DNA of 18,312 nt from an uncultured Eubacteriales bacterium (GCA_902782475.1 CACZNR010000092.1:1-18312), one strand, 5' to 3'. Counted from the first letter of the stretch, positions 8,891-16,343 are shown. Made by a program: numbers and translations. Notes: generated from the sequence alone by a model not told the origin.

Positions 8891-10747
8891 TCACATGAGA
8901 TCCTTCAGTATATCCTTGAGCTTGTCATCAAGTGGAAGGTCTATTCCATATTTCTGTGCTGTTTCTTCAGCCCTCTTCCATTCTGCACTGTCATCATCCG
9001 AATCTGTTGCAGTTTTGGAAGAGACTTTTTTCAGCAGTTCCAGTTTCTGTTTCTGCTCTTCTGACAGCTGCTCAAGGAACTGGGTCGACCCCATATCATT
9101 CATTTTTGCCAGGAATCCCATCAGATCCTTCTCTATGGTCTCACGGAATCCTTCTTTTATGTTTACAAGAGCATCCACATTCTTTGCAAGATCCCTCTTT
9201 TTGTTCTCATATTCCTCGTTAAGAAGTATATCTTTTTGCCTCATCTCTTCCAGATGAGCTTCCTTCTCCTTTTCAGCCGCTTCCAGTATATCTGATGCCT
9301 TTTTGTTGGCCTCCTCCACTATCTCCTTGGATTTGAGCTGGGCAGATATAAGTGCCCCTACGATCTGATCTTTCTGCTGCTGATATCTTGCATTCTCTTC
9401 CTTCAGATCTTTTAGCTCAGTTTCCATGGAAGACATGCTGGCCTTCATATCAGAAATGTACCTGTCAACATCATTCCTTTTGTATCTGTTTCCTCTCGGC
9501 ACAAGCCCGGTCTCTGCGGTTTCCCGTTCTGCTTCATACTCATCGCCTTCAGCAGAGATACCAAGCTTTCTGAAGGATCTTACTCCTATGATCAGTGCCA
9601 GTAGACCAAGTATGCCATAGAAAGCGTCTATGAGATATCCTCTGGAGACGCCTATATGGTCAACGAAAAACCCGTTGGCTATGTTACCAATGTTGTTACC
9701 GATATTGTTATACAACATGAGTATGCTGCTGAGCTTTCCTGAGGATTTCTCATCGAGGGACAGTCCCATGCTCATGGCTATAGGCCAGCAGGGTCCTCCG
9801 AAAAGACCAAACAGGAAGAACCATGCAAGTGACACCTTAGGTACTGTTATAAGACCTATGAGGATAAGTGATAGCATTGATCCAAGAAGGCTTACCCATA
9901 CATGTGTGACTCTGTTCTTGGTGATCTTGTCAGCAAGGAATCTTGATATGGTCATACCGCCTCTTACGACTGAGATGCAAAGGGATGCTCCAAGGGCATC
10001 ATTGAGGCCGACCTGGAAATAGTCCTTAGCATAATTAAGGACTCCGCTCTCCATGAACATGTAAAGTGCAAGGATCAGACCCATGCATATGAAAGCAGGT
10101 GTCCAAATAATCCTTTTCCTGTTCTTTTTTTCTTCTTCGCTCTCCTGTTCTTCCTTCGCAAGATCCGTACTCTTTCCAGGAGATTTGATATTCAGTACCA
10201 GAAGAAAAAGAACCGCCAGTATACCTGCTCCGATAAAATATCCTACTCTCCATGAAAGTCCAAGTATGTTCATAAGGACTGCCATTACAAGAGGAGCTAT
10301 CACAGAACCAAGGGACAGAAGACCCTGCTGTCTGTTCACATGCAGCGTGACACGTGTAGGATCAAGAAGCATAAGTATCGGATAGGGTGCTGCCATCATA
10401 ATGTTACTGCCTATGCTTGAAACTATATTCGATACAGTTGTCATTGCCGGACCATTTGAAAAGCCTGCGATGAGCGTACCGATTATGGATATGGCAAATC
10501 CCGTGAGAAGAGTCTTCTTGACATCCAGATGATCAAGGATCTTGCTGAACACGAATGTCATCAGTAACCCTGTCACAAGCTGCACCGACGTGATCGTTGC
10601 CATCAGCGTGCTGGATATCTGGAATTCTGTCTTCATCTCCAGAAGAGTAAACTGCAGAGATGCGTAATTAAATCCTATGTACAGATTAAGTATATAGGTA
10701 ATGATGATGAAAAAAGGTATCTTTACCCTGTTCTTCGTTCCCTCCAT
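8891..10747 (-). CDS. MFS transporter fused to a DivIVA-like coiled coil
   Basis: This continuous 618-residue frame has two unlike halves. Residues about 11-395 form a 12-helix MFS transporter with a charged central loop (about 190-213) and the signature FGLFGGPCWP (313-322), matching the neighbouring MFS protein. After an acidic linker (398-415), RYKRNDVDRYISDM (421-434) resembles the start of DivIVA/GpsB proteins. It is followed by heptad-rich sequence and the DivIVA-like AQLKSKEIVEEANKKASDIL stretch (469-488), then more coiled coil to about 575. The C-terminus (590-618) is a short charged segment. The tail should lie in the cytoplasm and may oligomerise or place the transporter at poles or septum; that is inference. 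The gene follows rlmH by 15 bp and is the last gene of the walJ-rlmH operon. The transported substrate is unknown. Confidence 0.88.
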   Translation of the reverse strand: MEGTKNRVKIPFFIIITYILNLYIGFNYASLQFTLLEMKTEFQISSTLMATITSVQLVTGLLMTFVFSKILDHLDVKKTLLTGFAISIIGTLIAGFSNGPAMTTVSNIVSSIGSNIMMAAPYPILMLLDPTRVTLHVNRQQGLLSLGSVIAPLVMAVLMNILGLSWRVGYFIGAGILAVLFLLVLNIKSPGKSTDLAKEEQESEEEKKNRKRIIWTPAFICMGLILALYMFMESGVLNYAKDYFQVGLNDALGASLCISVVRGGMTISRFLADKITKNRVTHVWVSLLGSMLSLILIGLITVPKVSLAWFFLFGLFGGPCWPIAMSMGLSLDEKSSGKLSSILMLYNNIGNNIGNIANGFFVDHIGVSRGYLIDAFYGILGLLALIIGVRSFRKLGISAEGDEYEAERETAETGLVPRGNRYKRNDVDRYISDMKASMSSMETELKDLKEENARYQQQKDQIVGALISAQLKSKEIVEEANKKASDILEAAEKEKEAHLEEMRQKDILLNEEYENKKRDLAKNVDALVNIKEGFRETIEKDLMGFLAKMNDMGSTQFLEQLSEEQKQKLELLKKVSSKTATDSDDDSAEWKRAEETAQKYGIDLPLDDKLKDILKDLM

Positions 10748-10762
10748 GATCTTGATCCTCTC

Positions 10763-11239
10763 TTACTTATGATAAATCTCATTACTCATTATTTTAAAGC
10801 TTCTGAAAAGCTGTTCCAGCAACAGTATCCTGGCTATCCTGTGCGGAAAGGTCAGTTTGGAAAAAGAAATGAGTCCCCTTGCTCCCTTCTTTATCTCATC
10901 TGATATACCATAGGACCCGCCTATGATAAAAATGATGTTCCTTCCGCTATTCCTGTTGTTTTCTACGAACTTTGCAAAAGCCAATGAATCATACTCCATT
11001 CCCTCAATGGCCATGCAGTAATAGTTTGTTTCACCTTTTACGGCATTCTTTATCCTTTCGCCCTCTTTTCTGAGGACTGCTTCTATCTCTCCGTCACTTG
11101 GATCCTCCGGTACCTTTTCATCCTGAAGCTCCACGATCTCCACATCCGCAAACCTTGAGAGCATCTTCAGATACTCATCCTGTGCTTCCTTAAAAAACCT
11201 TTCCTTTATCTTACCTACTGAAACTATCCTTATCTTCAT
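10763..11239 (-). CDS. rlmH: 23S rRNA pseudouridine-1915 N3-methyltransferase RlmH
   Basis: SPOUT-class methyltransferase of 158 residues that methylates pseudouridine 1915 in helix 69 of 23S rRNA using S-adenosylmethionine. The N-terminal MKIRIVSVGKIKE, the knot segment FIIGGSYGISDEI (103-115) and the C-terminal FSKLTFPHRIARILLLEQLFRSFKI ... YHK block are typical and at the usual length (about 155-160). Its ATG overlaps the walJ stop as ATGA. The walJ-rlmH neighbourhood is conserved in Bacillota near the WalRK locus in many genomes. Here the two-component genes are not in the window. Confidence 0.95.
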   Translation of the reverse strand: MKIRIVSVGKIKERFFKEAQDEYLKMLSRFADVEIVELQDEKVPEDPSDGEIEAVLRKEGERIKNAVKGETNYYCMAIEGMEYDSLAFAKFVENNRNSGRNIIFIIGGSYGISDEIKKGARGLISFSKLTFPHRIARILLLEQLFRSFKIMSNEIYHK

Positions 11240-12033
11240 GCTTCTGCCAGATACATACCCGTAACGCTCTTCCTGTTTGCTGTAACGATCTCAACTTCAC
11301 TTTCCGTATCGACACCCTGACTCTCCACATATGCCTTGACTGTCCTGAGTGCCAGTTCCTTTATGTTATTATGACTGGAGATATGACCGAGGATTATCTC
11401 CCTTACATTCTTCCTGTAAAGCTCAAGAGCGGCAGCGGCAGCAGACATATTTGACAGATGTCCATGATTGGAAAGGATCCTCTGCTTCAGAGCCTGAGGA
11501 TACGGTCCATTCTTAAGCATATTGACATCGTGGTTTGCTTCAAGAAGGACGACCTGGGACCTCTCCAGTCTGTCCAGCATCCTGGCTGTGACCTTTCCGG
11601 TATCAGTCAGTATGCTTACTTTGCTTTTGCCGGCCATTACAGAATATCCTACAGGATCAGCTGCGTCGTGACTGAGCTCCACAGGCAATATACACATATC
11701 ACCTATGTAAAATTCAGTTTTATCTACAACTCTGATGTTCCTGAGTGATATATCACCTATCTTATCTTCCATGGCTTCCCATGTAAGCGCATTTGCATAT
11801 ACCGGGATATCATACTTCCTGCTGAGGACCCCTATACCTTTGATATGATCACTGTGCTCATGTGTCACAAGGATGCCGCTTATACCGTGCGGATCTTCAT
11901 TTATGGTATTCAGTGCCTGTTCTATGTTTTTTCCCGTGACCCCTGCATCCACAAGTATCCTGGTATCCCCTGCCCCTATGAAGGTGGAATTACCTGATGA
12001 ACTGCTGTAGAGAGGAGCGAATCTTATCTCCAT
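11236..12033 (-). CDS. walJ: WalJ/YycJ-type metallo-beta-lactamase-fold hydrolase
   Basis: This 265-residue MBL-fold protein has FAPLYSSSSGNST (5-17), LVDAG (27-31), the metal motif THEHSDH (57-63), a later TDTG element and a GHISSHNN segment near the end. These are the marks of the YycJ/WalJ group, a cytoplasmic hydrolase tied to cell-wall and division control in B. subtilis and streptococci. The frame extends 6 codons upstream to TTG at 12051. However, that TTG overlaps the GGAGG ribosome site, which lies 10 nt before the ATG at 12033, so I use the ATG. It is the first gene of the walJ-rlmH-MFS-DivIVA operon, with a TATAAT box about 25 nt before it. Confidence 0.92.
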   Translation of the reverse strand: MEIRFAPLYSSSSGNSTFIGAGDTRILVDAGVTGKNIEQALNTINEDPHGISGILVTHEHSDHIKGIGVLSRKYDIPVYANALTWEAMEDKIGDISLRNIRVVDKTEFYIGDMCILPVELSHDAADPVGYSVMAGKSKVSILTDTGKVTARMLDRLERSQVVLLEANHDVNMLKNGPYPQALKQRILSNHGHLSNMSAAAAALELYRKNVREIILGHISSHNNIKELALRTVKAYVESQGVDTESEVEIVTANRKSVTGMYLAEA

Positions 12034-12056
12034 ATTCAAAAAGTCCTCCAAAGAAG

Positions 12057-12062
12057 ATTATA
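12057..12062 (-). promoter_or_regulatory. Probable -10 box for the walJ operon
   Basis: Perfect TATAAT on the minus strand, 24 bp before the walJ ATG. No good -35 hexamer is present at 16-18 bp, where the sequence is the T run of the ACP terminator, so the assignment is tentative. Confidence 0.45.
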
Positions 12063-12080
12063 CTTCTTTTTTTGTATGTA

Positions 12081-12110
12081 AAAAAGGACTCTGCCTATGC
12101 AGAGCCCTTT
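12081..12110 (-). terminator. Terminator of the acyl carrier protein gene
   Basis: Minus-strand stem AAAGGGCTCTGC / GCAGAGTCCTTT (12 bp, one mismatched or wobble pair, loop ATAG) followed by a T run, 15 bp past the acpP stop. Confidence 0.93.
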
Positions 12111-12125
12111 CAAAAGCCTTACAGC

Positions 12126-12341
12126 TTATTTTGTCTGGATCATCTTGATAAGATCGCCCACGGTCTCAAGTCCCTGGGTATCATCGATCTTAATATCGAA
12201 CTTATCCTCTATGTTCATTATGATATCCATCATATCAATGGAGTCTATCTCCATGTCCTTGAATGATGTGGTTTCTGTGATAGTGCTTGGATCGATATCA
12301 AGATATTCTGATATGATCTCCTGAATTGCCTGTAATTCCAT
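12126..12341 (-). CDS. acpP: Acyl carrier protein (stand-alone)
   Basis: Acidic 71-residue protein with the ACP four-helix pattern and EIDSIDMMDII around Ser34, the expected 4'-phosphopantetheine attachment site (DSID in place of the usual DSLD). It should carry acyl chains in the cytoplasm. AGGAG lies 9 nt before the ATG. It has its own terminator, and upstream is a TGCTAAAAT extended -10 (12383-12375), so it seems monocistronic. The fatty-acid genes fabD/fabF/fabG are not adjacent, unlike the canonical acpP. It could be the housekeeping ACP or a second, dedicated one, and the gene symbol is given only at family level. Confidence 0.88.
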   Translation of the reverse strand: MELQAIQEIISEYLDIDPSTITETTSFKDMEIDSIDMMDIIMNIEDKFDIKIDDTQGLETVGDLIKMIQTK

Positions 12342-12374
12342 AATAAATGACTCCTCTCGTAAAATCTATGGACT

Positions 12375-12383
12375 ATTTTAGCA
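12375..12383 (-). promoter_or_regulatory. Extended -10 promoter of the ACP gene
   Basis: TGCTAAAAT on the minus strand, 34 bp before the ACP start. The -35 region (TTTTCT at 17 bp) is weak. Confidence 0.5.
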
Positions 12384-12442
12384 CATGGTCGCCCTTAAGA
12401 AAACCAAAGTTTGAAAACATTCATAATTTGTTGGTTCTTTCT

Positions 12443-13441
12443 TTATCCAAGATATTCATGTAGATGTTCAGCCACCTGCTTTAGGCTCATATCACAGGAC
12501 TCAAAAAGCCCAAGTCTGTCCATGTATCCGTGGAATGTACCATTATACTGATAATAATTCACATCCACCCCTGCCTTATCAAGCTTTTCAGCAAATTCTT
12601 CACACTGGATCCTTAAGAAGTCAAACTCAGCTGTGAATATGACTGTTCTCGGATATCCTGTAAGATCCTTTGAAAGAAGTGGTGAGATAAGTTCATCTGT
12701 AGGATCCTCTCCATTCTGAAGGAAGATGCCTGAAAGATTGCTGTCCTTGAGAGAAAGGACTCTTGCCTTTACTACCGGCTCAAGATCTTCACCGAAATCT
12801 GCCATGTTGAATTTGTTTGCAGAATAATCTGTAAAATCAAGTACAGGATAATACAGGAAAGCCATCTTGATATATTTTGTCTCCTTGTCCCTGAGGCATA
12901 ATGTAGCACAGCAATGTCCACCTGCAGAATCTCCCATTATGGCTATCTTTTCCCTGTCCACAAGGAATTCTTCCGGATTGTTATACACATATTCCACAGC
13001 ATGATATGACTGTTCAAGCGCTGTAGGATAACCTGTTTCAGGGCAGAGCGTATAGTCAACATGTATAACTATACCGTTTATGAGTTCGGCCAGACGGCGG
13101 TTCATCTTATTGTATCTGTCCATGGTTCCGCATATGTATCCGCCACCATGGATAAAGAATATCACCGGTGCCGGACCCTTTACTGTTACAGGATGGAACC
13201 AGCGGATCCTGTATCCGCCGAAATCGTAATCCTTTTCTTCCACAGGAGTTGTACAGAGCTCTAAAGGCTCATAATCCTGATGGATGTCAAAGTATCTTGC
13301 TGCACCTACATCCATTCCCTTTATCGTCGGGCCTATATAGCCAAGTTTTGGTCTAGCCCTGTTTGCATAGTAATCTGAAGTTGCCTTCTCAAGTCTGTTA
13401 GGACATTTTTCAGTTGGTTCTATTATCTTTTTTATAAGCAT
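12443..13441 (-). CDS. HSL-family alpha/beta hydrolase (esterase)
   Basis: This 332-residue serine hydrolase of the hormone-sensitive-lipase (Abhydrolase_3) type is numbered here from an upstream in-frame ATG (13447). The oxyanion motif is HGGG (100-103) and the nucleophile elbow GDSAGG carries Ser174. The acid is probably Asp276 (FTAEFD) and the base His306 (FHGYM). No signal peptide is seen, so it is likely a cytoplasmic esterase for short acyl or acetyl esters; the substrate is not predictable. Two ATGs are two codons apart. The second, at 13441, is preferred because AAAGGGG lies 7 nt before it and almost touches the first. The promoter region is shared with the divergent DUF1508 gene, and a minus-strand TATAAT at 13533-13528 is a possible -10. 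Confidence 0.9.
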   Translation of the reverse strand: MLIKKIIEPTEKCPNRLEKATSDYYANRARPKLGYIGPTIKGMDVGAARYFDIHQDYEPLELCTTPVEEKDYDFGGYRIRWFHPVTVKGPAPVIFFIHGGGYICGTMDRYNKMNRRLAELINGIVIHVDYTLCPETGYPTALEQSYHAVEYVYNNPEEFLVDREKIAIMGDSAGGHCCATLCLRDKETKYIKMAFLYYPVLDFTDYSANKFNMADFGEDLEPVVKARVLSLKDSNLSGIFLQNGEDPTDELISPLLSKDLTGYPRTVIFTAEFDFLRIQCEEFAEKLDKAGVDVNYYQYNGTFHGYMDRLGLFESCDMSLKQVAEHLHEYLG

Positions 13442-13506
13442 ATCCATTCCCCTTTAACTGTTTGATCTATATAGATAATGATATCACATTTGTGCTCATT
13501 CTAATG

Positions 13507-13535
13507 TTGAAGATTTTTCTAACTTTAATTATACT
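13507..13535 (+). promoter_or_regulatory. Sigma-A promoter of the DUF1508 gene
   Basis: -35 TTGAAG (13507-13512), 17-bp spacer, -10 TATACT (13530-13535). Transcription should start near 13542, giving a leader of about 30 nt with GAAAGGA before the ATG. Confidence 0.75.
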
Positions 13536-13572
13536 AAATATATATAGTATTCTTTCGAAAGGACATATTATT

Positions 13573-13944
13573 ATGGGGAAATTCGTTGTTAGAAATACCA
13601 ACACAGGTATCAAATTTGATTTAAAAGCTACAAACGGTGAAGTAATACTTACAAGTGAAGTATATACAGCCAAGGCTTCATGCCTTAACGGTGTTGAGAG
13701 CGTTAAGAAGAATGCTCCTGTAGCTGCAGTTGAAGATCAGACACAGGAAGGATTCGAAACTCAGAAGAATCCAAAGTTCGAGATCTATACAGACAAGGCA
13801 GGAGAGTTCCGTTTCCGCCTCAAAGCAAGAAATGGTGAGATCATAGGTACAAGCGAAGGATACAAAGCTATGAAGTCATGCCTTAACGGCATCGAATCAG
13901 TCAGAAAGAATGCTGCCGATTCAGAGACTGTAGTTGAAGAATGA
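13573..13944 (+). CDS. Two-repeat DUF1508 (YegP-like) protein
   Basis: This 123-residue protein is made of two tandem copies of the DUF1508 unit. Each copy starts with a KF(V/E) beta strand, continues with (R)LKA-x-NGE(V/I)I-x-TSE-x-Y, and ends with SCLNG(V/I)ESV(K/R)KNA. A Q/E-rich linker (about 54-66) joins them and the C-terminus is acidic. Two-copy proteins like this include E. coli YegP, whose function is not established. No membrane segment or signal is visible. The frame extends 37 codons upstream, but that part would precede the promoter, and GAAAGGA sits 9 nt before the ATG at 13573. The gene is monocistronic with a strong terminator. Confidence 0.9.
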   Translation: MGKFVVRNTNTGIKFDLKATNGEVILTSEVYTAKASCLNGVESVKKNAPVAAVEDQTQEGFETQKNPKFEIYTDKAGEFRFRLKARNGEIIGTSEGYKAMKSCLNGIESVRKNAADSETVVEE

Positions 13945-13961
13945 CCACGATCCTTCATTAT

Positions 13962-14003
13962 AAAAATACTGTGCTGCATCATACAGCACAGTATTTTTGT
14001 TTT
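13962..14003. terminator. Bidirectional terminator (DUF1508 and GNAT-like genes)
   Basis: Perfect 11-bp stem ATACTGTGCTG / CAGCACAGTAT with a 7-nt loop, flanked by A5 and T5 runs so that it works on either strand. It lies between two convergent genes. Confidence 0.93.
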
Positions 14004-14014
14004 TTACTGTCATT

Positions 14015-14034
14015 TTATCAACAATTGTTGATAA
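14015..14034. repeat. 20-bp perfect palindrome, DnaA-box-like halves
   Basis: TTATCAACAA followed by its exact reverse complement TTGTTGATAA. Each half contains TTATCAACA, one base from the DnaA box TTATCCACA. A further GTTGAC half-like element lies at 14039-14044. It sits in the convergent gap after the terminator; its function is unknown. Confidence 0.6.
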
Positions 14035-14060
14035 CTTTGTTGACTATTTTTTAAGCTACC

Positions 14061-15182
14061 TTATATTTCCTTTATCCAGCATCTTCTGCGTCTGACATTC
14101 ATCTCACTCTCAAACACTCCCCACATGGACTGTACTGCAAAATTGGTCTCCAGTTCAGGTCCCGTCTCAGCATAAAGGATATTATCCGCCTTTGCTCTGT
14201 TATATATATCATTTATGAGTATAGCCGGAACACCCGTCTTCTGAAGCTCTTTTTTGACAGCCACAAGGTACATGTCAAGGACCTTTGGCTTATTCAGTGC
14301 TTTAAGGAGCCCTATCCATCCGAACGGGAAAAGTCTTCCGTTTGACTTTTTCATTGGTTCCACAAGGCTTGGGGCAAGTATGCCACAGGCAATGATCTCA
14401 CCTTCTGAATCGGTTATGAATGATACATACCTTAAATTGATCAGTGTCAGGAACTGACCTGCATAGTAATCTATCTGTTCCTGTGTAAGTGGCACCATTC
14501 CATAAAGGTCCTTGTATTCCCTGTTCAGAAGATCGAATATCTTCGGTATATATGGTTTCAGTTCCTTCTTGTTCTTGAACTGCAGTACCTTATAGCCCCT
14601 TCTTTCCATGAGCTTATTTGCAACTCTGGATATCTTGTCCTCATCCTTGTACTGAAGCTTTATCACATGCTCTGTCCAGTCTGCTTCCTTCCTGAAACCA
14701 TATCGTTCCATGAACTCAACATAGTAAGGATGGTTATAGTATGTGATGAACATACCTATCCTGTCGAATCCGTCCACCAGCATTCCTTCCTTGTCAAGGT
14801 CACAGAACCCGATAGGCCCTATCATCTCATTAAGGCCCTTCTCTCTCCCCCAGTCTTCCACCTGCTTTATGAGAAGACAGAATACTTCGTAATCTTCGAT
14901 AAAGTCGAATCTTGTTATCCTTATCTTTTTCGTATCCCAGATGTCATTTGCCTTGTAACTAATAATGGCACCGATCCTTCCGACTGTTTTTCCATCTCTC
15001 TGAGCCAGGAAGAATCTCATGTCACAGTATGAAAAGGCAGGATTCTTTTTTGGATTGATGTTCGCCATCTCATCCATCACCATTGTAGGAACGTAATTCT
15101 CCACACCTCTGTAAAGCTCATTCTGGAAAGTAACATATTCCAGTCTGTCTTTTCTTGTTCTAACTTCTTTGATCGTAAGCAT
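14061..15182 (-). CDS. Tandem GNAT-like acyltransferase of unknown substrate
   Basis: Soluble 373-residue protein. The N-terminal half looks like a GNAT fold: FFLAQRDGKTVGRIGAII (57-74) is the beta4-beta5 region. It is followed by the family block EMIGPIGFCDLDKEGMLVDGFD (119-140) and YNHPYY (149-154). The second half (about 195-373) repeats the general plan with ITDSEGEIIACGIL (256-269) and a C-terminal ILYAETGPELETN segment, so it may be a tandem GNAT protein like FemX-type enzymes. I recognise the pattern from uncharacterised 'GNAT family N-acetyltransferase' entries but no function. AAAAGGA lies 10 nt before the ATG, and a TGCTATACT extended -10 is at 15223-15215. Confidence 0.75.
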   Translation of the reverse strand: MLTIKEVRTRKDRLEYVTFQNELYRGVENYVPTMVMDEMANINPKKNPAFSYCDMRFFLAQRDGKTVGRIGAIISYKANDIWDTKKIRITRFDFIEDYEVFCLLIKQVEDWGREKGLNEMIGPIGFCDLDKEGMLVDGFDRIGMFITYYNHPYYVEFMERYGFRKEADWTEHVIKLQYKDEDKISRVANKLMERRGYKVLQFKNKKELKPYIPKIFDLLNREYKDLYGMVPLTQEQIDYYAGQFLTLINLRYVSFITDSEGEIIACGILAPSLVEPMKKSNGRLFPFGWIGLLKALNKPKVLDMYLVAVKKELQKTGVPAILINDIYNRAKADNILYAETGPELETNFAVQSMWGVFESEMNVRRRRCWIKEI

Positions 15183-15214
15183 AATAAATAAGTCCTTTTG
15201 AATTATTTACATTA

Positions 15215-15223
15215 AGTATAGCA
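15215..15223 (-). promoter_or_regulatory. Extended -10 promoter of the GNAT-like gene
   Basis: TGCTATACT on the minus strand about 33 bp before the start codon, directly after the upstream gene's terminator. No clear -35 hexamer. Confidence 0.55.
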
Positions 15224-15232
15224 TAAGAGAAG

Positions 15233-15273
15233 AAAAAAATATCCCGGAGCAAACTTCTTTGCTTCCGGGATAT
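15233..15273 (-). terminator. Terminator of the DUF4349 lipoprotein gene
   Basis: Minus-strand stem ATATCCCGGAAGCAAA / TTTGCTCCGGGATAT (15 bp with one bulged A, 4-nt loop) followed by TTTTTTTC. Confidence 0.93.
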
Positions 15274-15298
15274 TCAGTTGCCTTACGATTTAGCTGCT

Positions 15299-16282
15299 TT
15301 ACTGCTGCTCACCGTTCTGGCTGGTCATGTGGCCCTGTGCCATGGCATATCTTTTAGCTTTCCTTTTCCTGCTTATATTTATGCATACCTTTACGATCAC
15401 ATATATTATAAGGCCTGCAACAGCAAGGAGACCCAGTACAGGAAGTGAAGCTGCTATGACCACAAGAAGTCCGCTAAGCAGGTCCACCACCGCCCTGAAG
15501 GATACGGTTATGGCATTTCCCATACGTTCAAAGATGTCAGGATTATCATGCGGGACTCTTGCAATATTTACTTTTTCATAAAGGGTTATCTTGACAGTGG
15601 AATATGCTACAAGATTGTCCATCCCCTTCACTTCTCCACGGAGATTGTCCAGCTGATAGATTATGTCATTCATCTCTGACTCCACAGCCATGATATCCTC
15701 GATGGTCTCCACCTTATCCAGATATTTCTCAAGCCTTTCATACCTGTCCTCCAGAAGAGCTATCCTGTGTTCAGTATCATAGTAACGTTCAGTGGTATCT
15801 TCCACAGATATCTCTTTCCTTGTGATCTCAGTTTCCTGTTCGATCGATGCAAGGTAAGTGTCCAGCTTTTCTACCGGTATCTTAAGCACAAAAGATGCTT
15901 CCCTTCCGTAGTCAGTATCCTTTACAGGCTTTGTTCCTGAGCTGGTCTCTGAATAGGTGTACCCACCGTATTCATGGAGCCTTGATAATATAAGGCTGTA
16001 ATCCTTGTCATAGTTTTCAGAATTGATGGTCATGCTTACTGTATATATGAGTTTTCTCCCTGCAGGATCATCTACGACTATCTGCTGGTGCTCCGGACTT
16101 CCCGGTGCGGGATTTGGCTCCGGTGCAGCTTCTTCATCCTTATAGGCAGACTCTTCATATGCACCTGGTTCCACATATTCATTATATGAATATGAGTTGT
16201 CCTCTTTCTTCGAACATGCCGTAAAAAGTAAGAACGCCGAAAGTATTATCGATATGGTTATAAATAATCTCCTGTTTTTCAT
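15299..16282 (-). CDS. DUF4349 lipoprotein with C-terminal membrane anchor
   Basis: This 327-residue envelope protein begins with a lipoprotein signal: KNRR, a hydrophobic run and lipobox LFTAC with Cys23. A charged, proline-rich linker (30-68) leads to the DUF4349 domain (about 70-305). This contains beta-rich sequence (LIYTVSMTI, FVLKIPVEKL), a coiled coil with MAVESEMNDIIYQLDNLRGE (198-217), and a final TM segment (about 270-303) followed by basic RKRKAKR. The protein should be tethered at both ends. DUF4349 function is not established; envelope sensing or stress is plausible. The frame extends 3 codons upstream to a GTG that lies inside the AAGGGTG ribosome site, so the ATG at 16282 is chosen. 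Its promoter fits an ECF sigma factor, and it is divergent from typA. Confidence 0.88.
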   Translation of the reverse strand: MKNRRLFITISIILSAFLLFTACSKKEDNSYSYNEYVEPGAYEESAYKDEEAAPEPNPAPGSPEHQQIVVDDPAGRKLIYTVSMTINSENYDKDYSLILSRLHEYGGYTYSETSSGTKPVKDTDYGREASFVLKIPVEKLDTYLASIEQETEITRKEISVEDTTERYYDTEHRIALLEDRYERLEKYLDKVETIEDIMAVESEMNDIIYQLDNLRGEVKGMDNLVAYSTVKITLYEKVNIARVPHDNPDIFERMGNAITVSFRAVVDLLSGLLVVIAASLPVLGLLAVAGLIIYVIVKVCINISRKRKAKRYAMAQGHMTSQNGEQQ

Positions 16283-16315
16283 TTTTATCACCCTTTTGTT
16301 TTTTGTCTTTACCTG

Positions 16316-16343
16316 TTAGACGGAGAAAAACAGCTTTGGTTCC
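16316..16343 (-). promoter_or_regulatory. ECF-sigma-type promoter of the DUF4349 gene
   Basis: GGAAC (16343-16339), 16-bp spacer, CGTCTAA (16322-16316) on the minus strand. This is the classical ECF pattern (GGAAC - CGTC/GTCTAA). Transcription would start near 16310, about 28 nt before the ATG. No comparable sigma-A promoter is seen closer to the gene. Confidence 0.65.

Noticed and set aside
12380..12440. Possible terminator between the esterase and ACP genes
   Set aside because: AACCAA/TTGGTT can pair, but the loop exceeds 20 nt and no T run follows.
13462..13572. N-terminal hydrophobic extension of the DUF1508 frame
   Set aside because: It overlaps the TTGAAG-N17-TATACT promoter, and a ribosome site points to the ATG at 13573.
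14015..14034. Palindrome read as a Rex operator or as a second terminator
   Set aside because: It lacks the TTGTTAA-N4-TTAACAA spacing, has no T run, and the adjacent 11-bp hairpin already explains termination.
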